This document shows, piece after piece, positions 6,290-9,898 of a DNA stretch of 9,898 nt (position 1 is the stretch's first letter; each line of letters starts with the position of its first letter). Source of the stretch: Azoarcus sp. (GTDB taxonomy: Bacteria; Pseudomonadota; Gammaproteobacteria; Burkholderiales; Rhodocyclaceae); contig JAITWP010000046.1 in assembly GCA_031285365.1 (NCBI GenBank), positions 1-9,898 on the forward strand. Reading direction: 5' to 3'. The translations under genes and the position numbers were made by a program. The notes beneath the pieces were generated by a model. The model did not search any database. It was given only the letters and a program-made list of their open reading frames with translations, and had not been told where the DNA came from.

Positions 6290-6937
6290 CTATGCCATCC
6301 CGCGCCAGTCCGGGCTAGCGATGATCTGCCGCATCACACGCTGAACGATGACGGCCATGTGCTCGCGATTGATCGCAGGATTGCGAATCGCCCGCACCAT
6401 GAGCCCCTCAAACATGGAAGCGATGATTTCAACCATTGCGGCGAACGTTTCTTCGTCGTCATTCTTGCCGCCCGCCTGTCGCGCGAGGCGCAGGGTCTCG
6501 GCCCAACTCGCCATGCAATAACCATTCGCTGCACGCACGATGCGGGCCACTTCCGGGTTGCGTGCCGCCTCGGTGACGATTTCGAGCCTGAGTCCCGCCG
6601 AAAAGGTGTCCATCACGTCTTTCACCCCTTCGGTGGACAGCTCAACCATCGTTTCGCGCACATCGTGGGAAGCCCGCAACTGATCCCAGAGCGTCGATAG
6701 GCGATCCAGATCACGCTGCACGATGGCGGCGATGATCGCTTCCTTGTTTTCAAAATAATGGTAGATGTGCCCGACGCTCATCCCCGCCTGTCGTGAGATA
6801 CTGGAAATGCTCGCGCCATGAAACCCATATGCGCGGAAACACTGCGCCGCAGCATCAAGTATCTGGGTACGTCGGGCTGCCGCGCGAGAACACTCGACCG
6901 ATACAGAGGTCTCAGGAGTGGAAGCGTTTTCTTTCAT
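6290..6937 (-). CDS. TetR/AcrR-family transcriptional repressor of the efflux operon
   Basis: A 215-residue cytosolic regulator. The TetR DNA-binding domain spans residues about 23-70: RRTQILDAAAQCFRAYGF, then the helix-turn-helix ISSISRQAGMSVGHIYHYF and NKEAII. The remaining helical C-terminal domain is the ligand-binding and dimerisation part and is not diagnostic of an inducer. It is divergent from the RND adaptor gene, the standard arrangement for AcrR/TtgR-type local repressors, and a perfect palindrome lies between them. Three in-frame ATGs exist (6985, 6958 and 6937). I choose 6937 because the protein then begins MKENAS just before the variable N-terminal arm and a GGA lies 10 nt upstream; starts at 6985 or 6958 would add 16 or 7 residues and cannot be excluded. 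The 6985 start would sit only about 8 nt from the predicted transcription start. Confidence 0.9.
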   Translation of the reverse strand: MKENASTPETSVSVECSRAAARRTQILDAAAQCFRAYGFHGASISSISRQAGMSVGHIYHYFENKEAIIAAIVQRDLDRLSTLWDQLRASHDVRETMVELSTEGVKDVMDTFSAGLRLEIVTEAARNPEVARIVRAANGYCMASWAETLRLARQAGGKNDDEETFAAMVEIIASMFEGLMVRAIRNPAINREHMAVIVQRVMRQIIASPDWRGMA

Positions 6938-6999
6938 TTTCGTTTCATCCGCACACATTTGGATACATATCAACCTTGCAAACATTCTTGTCTTAACAT

Positions 7000-7029
7000 A
7001 GCATAGAATGAACGCTCATTCTAGAACAA
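7000..7029 (-). promoter_or_regulatory. Candidate promoter of the TetR gene
   Basis: On the minus strand TTGTTC (complement of 7024-7029) and TATGCT (complement of 7000-7005) are separated by 18 nt. That spacer is occupied by the inverted repeat, so repressor binding would block polymerase and give autoregulation. A rightward promoter for the adaptor gene is less clear; TTAACA at 6993-6998 with CATTCT 18 nt later is the best candidate and also overlaps the palindrome. Confidence 0.4.
7004..7023. promoter_or_regulatory. Probable TetR operator (20-bp perfect inverted repeat)
   Basis: The sequence TAGAATGA-ACGC-TCATTCTA has perfect 8-bp arms around a 4-bp centre. It lies between the divergent TetR and RND adaptor genes and overlaps the candidate promoters for both. 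Size and symmetry fit a TetR-family dimer site. Assignment to this repressor is inference from position. Confidence 0.72.
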
Positions 7030-7053
7030 ATATTCTCTTTCGCGAGTCTCCTC

Positions 7054-8256
7054 ATGAACACCCGTTTCCATTCGCCGGTTCTTTTTGCGGCGGTACTTGC
7101 CGGTACTCTGGTTTTCACCGCTTGCGGCAACAGTGAGTCATCCCCTGCGCCCGGCCCCGGCGCAGGTATGCCGCCCACCATGGTTGGTGTGATCCTGACC
7201 TCGATTGAATCGGCCCCGCTGGTTTCCGAACTGCCCGGACGCACAACTCCGTTCATGGTGGCCGAACTGCGCCCCCAGGTCACGGGCATCGTCCAGCAGC
7301 GGCTTTTTACCGAAGGCAGCACGGTGAAGGCAGGGGAGACGCTCTACCAGATCGACCCATCAACCTACAAGGCCGCCTATGACAGCGCCGCCGCCAACAA
7401 GGCGCGGGCTGACGCCAATCTCTACAACGCCCGCCTGAGGGCGGAGCGTTACGCCGAACTGGTCGGTATCGAAGCCGTCAGCAAACAGGCCAACGATGAT
7501 GCCAATGCCGCACTCAAGCAGGCCGAAGCCGATGTAGCCGCCGCCCGCGCTGCGCTCGACAAGGCCCGCATCGACCTCGATTTTACCCGCGTGAAATCGC
7601 CGATTTCCGGACGTATCGGACGCTCTTCGGTCACACCGGGCGCGCTTGTCACCGCCAACCAGCCTGCCGCGCTCGCCACCGTGCAGCAACTTGACCCGAT
7701 TTACGTCGATCTTACGCAATCCAGCGCCGATCTCCAGCGAATGCGCCGCGATGTTGCTTCGGGAAAGATCTCCCTCGTCGATGAAAGCATCCCTGTGCAA
7801 CTCATCCTTGAAGACGGCACCCAATACGAAGAGTCCGGCACGCTTGCATTTTCCGAAGTCACGGTCGATCCCGGAACCGGCAGCGTTACATTGCGTGCCA
7901 GTTTCCCCAATCCGGACGGCACGCTGCTTCCGGGTATGTACGTGCGCGCCCGAATGGTACAGGGTCAGACCGAACAGGCCGTCATGTTGCCGCACGCGGC
8001 GTTGACTCACGACCCGCGTGGTCACGCGATCGTGATGATGGTCAACACCGAGGGCGTGGTGGAGGCGCGTATCGTGCAGACCCGTGGCGTGCAGGGCGAC
8101 AAATGGATCGTCACCGACGGCCTTGCCGCCGGAGAAAAGGTTATCGTCGAAGGGCTGCAAAAGGCACGTCCGGGACAACCCGTCCAGGCTCAGGTCGTCG
8201 GCGCCGCGCAAGGCGCTGCCCCGGCAGCCGCCCCCTCCGCTCCCCCCAAGAACTGA
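7054..8256 (+). CDS. acrA: RND efflux periplasmic adaptor (AcrA/MexA-type membrane fusion protein)
   Basis: A 400-residue lipoprotein that links an inner-membrane RND pump to an outer-membrane channel. The signal peptide ends FTAC, making C24 the lipidation site; Phe at -3 is a less common lipobox residue. Two lipoyl half-motifs, VTGIVQQRLFTEGSTVKAGE (76-95) and VKSPISGRIGRSSVTPGALV (180-199), flank the alpha-helical hairpin (about 105-170, Ala-rich with many acidic and basic residues). The beta-barrel follows (LDPIYVDLTQSSADLQRM, then VTLRASFPNPDGTLLPGMYV), with a membrane-proximal domain to about 370 and an Ala/Pro-rich tail. The start has only a weak GCGAG upstream. It is first in an operon with the permease 10 nt downstream and is presumably repressed by the divergent TetR. 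The symbol denotes the family; mexA, adeI or ttgA would be equally valid without a phylogeny. Confidence 0.93.
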   Translation: MNTRFHSPVLFAAVLAGTLVFTACGNSESSPAPGPGAGMPPTMVGVILTSIESAPLVSELPGRTTPFMVAELRPQVTGIVQQRLFTEGSTVKAGETLYQIDPSTYKAAYDSAAANKARADANLYNARLRAERYAELVGIEAVSKQANDDANAALKQAEADVAAARAALDKARIDLDFTRVKSPISGRIGRSSVTPGALVTANQPAALATVQQLDPIYVDLTQSSADLQRMRRDVASGKISLVDESIPVQLILEDGTQYEESGTLAFSEVTVDPGTGSVTLRASFPNPDGTLLPGMYVRARMVQGQTEQAVMLPHAALTHDPRGHAIVMMVNTEGVVEARIVQTRGVQGDKWIVTDGLAAGEKVIVEGLQKARPGQPVQAQVVGAAQGAAPAAAPSAPPKN

Positions 8257-8266
8257 GGCTCGACTC

Positions 8267-9898
8267 ATGCCACGCTTTTTCATCGACCGGCCCATCTTCG
8301 CCTGGGTGATTGCCATTCTCATCATGATGGCGGGGGTTCTGGCCATCAGAACCCTCCCGGTTAAGCAATACCCGGACATCGCCCCCCCCACAGTCGTCAT
8401 CAATGCTTACTATCCCGGCGCTTCGGCCAAGGCGGTGGAGGAATCCGTCACCCAGATCATCGAACAGAAGATGACCGGCATCGACAACCTGCTCTACATG
8501 AGTTCCACCAGTAACTCCTACGGGCAGGCATCCGTCACGCTCACGTTCGACGCCGGAGTAAATCCCGACATCGCCCAGGTGCAAACCCAGAACAAGCTGC
8601 AACTCGCGCTGCCCCTGCTGCCGCAAGCCGTGCAGCAACAGGGTGTACAGGTTGTCAAGTCGGCGCGTAACTTCCTGATGATCGTTGGCTTCGTGTCGCA
8701 CAAGGAGGAATATGGCAATGCCGATCTGGCCGATTACCTCGTCTCCAACGTGCAGGATCCGCTCACCCGCGTCACGGGCGTGGGTGAAGTGCAGGTTTTC
8801 GGCTCCCAGTACGCGATGCGTATCTGGCTCGATCCGGACAAACTCAACCAGTTCCGCCTGACCCCCGCCGATGTGCGCAGCGCACTGTTGGCCCAGAACA
8901 CCCAGGTTTCCGCCGGACAGCTCGGCGGTACGCCTTCTCTGCCGGGGCAGGGATTCACCGCGAGCATTACCGCACAAAGCCGCCTGCAAACGGTCGCCGA
9001 GTTCGAGGCCATCCTGTTGCGTAGCGCACAGGACGGTGGCGAGGTGCGTCTGCGCGATGTAGCCCGCGCCGAAATCGGACAGGAGAACTACGGCTTTAAG
9101 GGCATGAACAATGGCAAACCCTCCGGGGGCATCGGCATCAAACTCGCCGCCGGAGCCAACGCCCTGAGCACCGCCGACGCGGTCAAGGCCAAGATCGAGG
9201 AACTCAAACCCTACTTCCCGGAAGGCGTCGAGGCCATCTATCCCTACGACACCACCCCTTTCATCCGTATCTCGATCAACGAAGTGGTCTACACCCTGAT
9301 CGAAGCCATCATTCTCGTTTTCCTGGTGATGTACCTCTTCCTGGGAAATTTCCGCGCCACCCTGATTCCGACCATCGCCGTTCCCGTAGTGTTATTGGGA
9401 ACCTTTGGAATCATGGCCGCCTTCGGATTCTCCATTAACACGCTGACCATGTTCGGACTCGTGCTTGCCATCGGTTTGCTCGTCGATGACGCCATCGTCG
9501 TGGTCGAAAACGTCGAACGCATCATGCAGGAGGAAGGGCTTCCTCCCAAGGAAGCCACCCGTAAGTCGATGGATCAGATCACCAGCGCCCTGATCGGCAT
9601 TGCGATGGTGCTCTCGGCGGTATTCGTTCCGATGGCCTTCTTCGGTGGTTCTACCGGAGTCATCTACCGGCAGTTTTCGATCACCATCGTCTCGGCAATG
9701 GTGCTCTCCGTGCTGGTGGCCATCATACTGACTCCGGCCCTGTGCGCCACCATCCTCAAACCGGTTGAAAAAGGCCATGAGGCAAGCGAAGGAAGCTGGT
9801 TCAGCGGTTTCTTCCACTGGTTCAACGGCATGTTCGCCCGCGGCACCGAGCACTACGTGCAAACCGTCGGCAGCATCCTGCGTCACAAGGTCGTCTTT
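8267..9898 (+). CDS. acrB: RND multidrug efflux permease (AcrB/MexB-type, HAE1), 5' part
   Basis: The first 544 codons are present, open to the right edge without a stop; full-length members have about 1,030-1,050 residues, so roughly half is missing. It begins MPRFFIDRPIFAWVIAI, the invariant first helix of HAE1 pumps, followed by LPVKQYPDIAPPTV and the porter domain, including FGSQYAMRIWLDP and AGQLGGTP. TM helices start near VVYTLIEAIILVFLVMYLFL. The proton-relay pair D407-D408 in TM4 (LLVDDAIVVVENVER) falls at exactly the E. coli AcrB numbering, and FRATLIPTIAVPVVLLGTFG is nearly AcrB-identical. It should export hydrophobic or amphiphilic compounds using proton-motive force. GAGG at 8255-8258, overlapping the acrA stop, lies 8 nt before the ATG. 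The remaining relay residues lie in the missing half and cannot be checked. A TolC/OprM-type gene may follow outside the window. Confidence 0.95.
   Translation, partial: MPRFFIDRPIFAWVIAILIMMAGVLAIRTLPVKQYPDIAPPTVVINAYYPGASAKAVEESVTQIIEQKMTGIDNLLYMSSTSNSYGQASVTLTFDAGVNPDIAQVQTQNKLQLALPLLPQAVQQQGVQVVKSARNFLMIVGFVSHKEEYGNADLADYLVSNVQDPLTRVTGVGEVQVFGSQYAMRIWLDPDKLNQFRLTPADVRSALLAQNTQVSAGQLGGTPSLPGQGFTASITAQSRLQTVAEFEAILLRSAQDGGEVRLRDVARAEIGQENYGFKGMNNGKPSGGIGIKLAAGANALSTADAVKAKIEELKPYFPEGVEAIYPYDTTPFIRISINEVVYTLIEAIILVFLVMYLFLGNFRATLIPTIAVPVVLLGTFGIMAAFGFSINTLTMFGLVLAIGLLVDDAIVVVENVERIMQEEGLPPKEATRKSMDQITSALIGIAMVLSAVFVPMAFFGGSTGVIYRQFSITIVSAMVLSVLVAIILTPALCATILKPVEKGHEASEGSWFSGFFHWFNGMFARGTEHYVQTVGSILRHKVVF

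Noticed and set aside
7024..7035. Second palindrome (GAAC-AAAT-ATTC region) next to the operator
   Set aside because: The arms are only about 3 bp and imperfect beyond that, which is expected by chance in AT-rich promoter DNA.
7360..8989. Long minus-strand open frames opposite the RND adaptor and permease
   Set aside because: The plus-strand products match AcrA/AcrB families throughout, including D407-D408. The antisense frames are expected from GC-rich codon use.

Overview
The window looks like a chromosomal segment of a Gram-negative proteobacterium, most likely a betaproteobacterium (Nitrosomonadales-like). The thiS-thiG-trmB order, an AcrAB-type tripartite efflux system under a divergent TetR regulator and the generally GC-rich coding all point that way. 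The taxonomic placement is inference, because no rRNA or other marker lies in the window.

Left part (1-1762). The first 25 codons of an RlmL-like 23S rRNA methyltransferase run leftwards off the edge. A small secreted RcnB/CigR-family protein (215-679) with 9-residue Pro-rich tandem repeats follows. It has a leftward-facing terminator hairpin in its leader and a bidirectional terminator after its stop. Next is a UbiA/MenA-like membrane prenyltransferase (775-1683), clearly AT-richer than its neighbours. It abuts the 3' end of a tRNA-Gly(CCC) gene on the minus strand.

Middle (1828-6272). Five tightly packed plus-strand genes look like one transcription unit: thiS, thiG (thiazole branch of thiamine synthesis), trmB (tRNA m7G46 methyltransferase), sppA (signal peptide peptidase) and a secreted M23-family metallopeptidase. 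The thiG/trmB and sppA/M23 junctions are 4-nt ATGA overlaps, so translational coupling is likely. The thiamine and tRNA-modification genes are functionally unrelated to the two envelope peptidases.

Right part (6290-9898). A TetR-family repressor on the minus strand is divergent from an RND periplasmic adaptor and an AcrB-like RND permease. The permease runs off the right edge after 544 codons. A perfect 8-bp inverted repeat (7004-7023) in the divergent intergenic region is the obvious repressor operator. An outer-membrane TolC-like channel, if part of this operon, would lie to the right of the window.

No CRISPR array, insertion sequence, phage gene or obviously new system is visible. The most unusual points are the compositionally distinct prenyltransferase next to the tRNA, the minus-facing terminator at 159-180 and the coupling of an M23 peptidase to sppA. 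No stretch over 300 bases lacks a gene.
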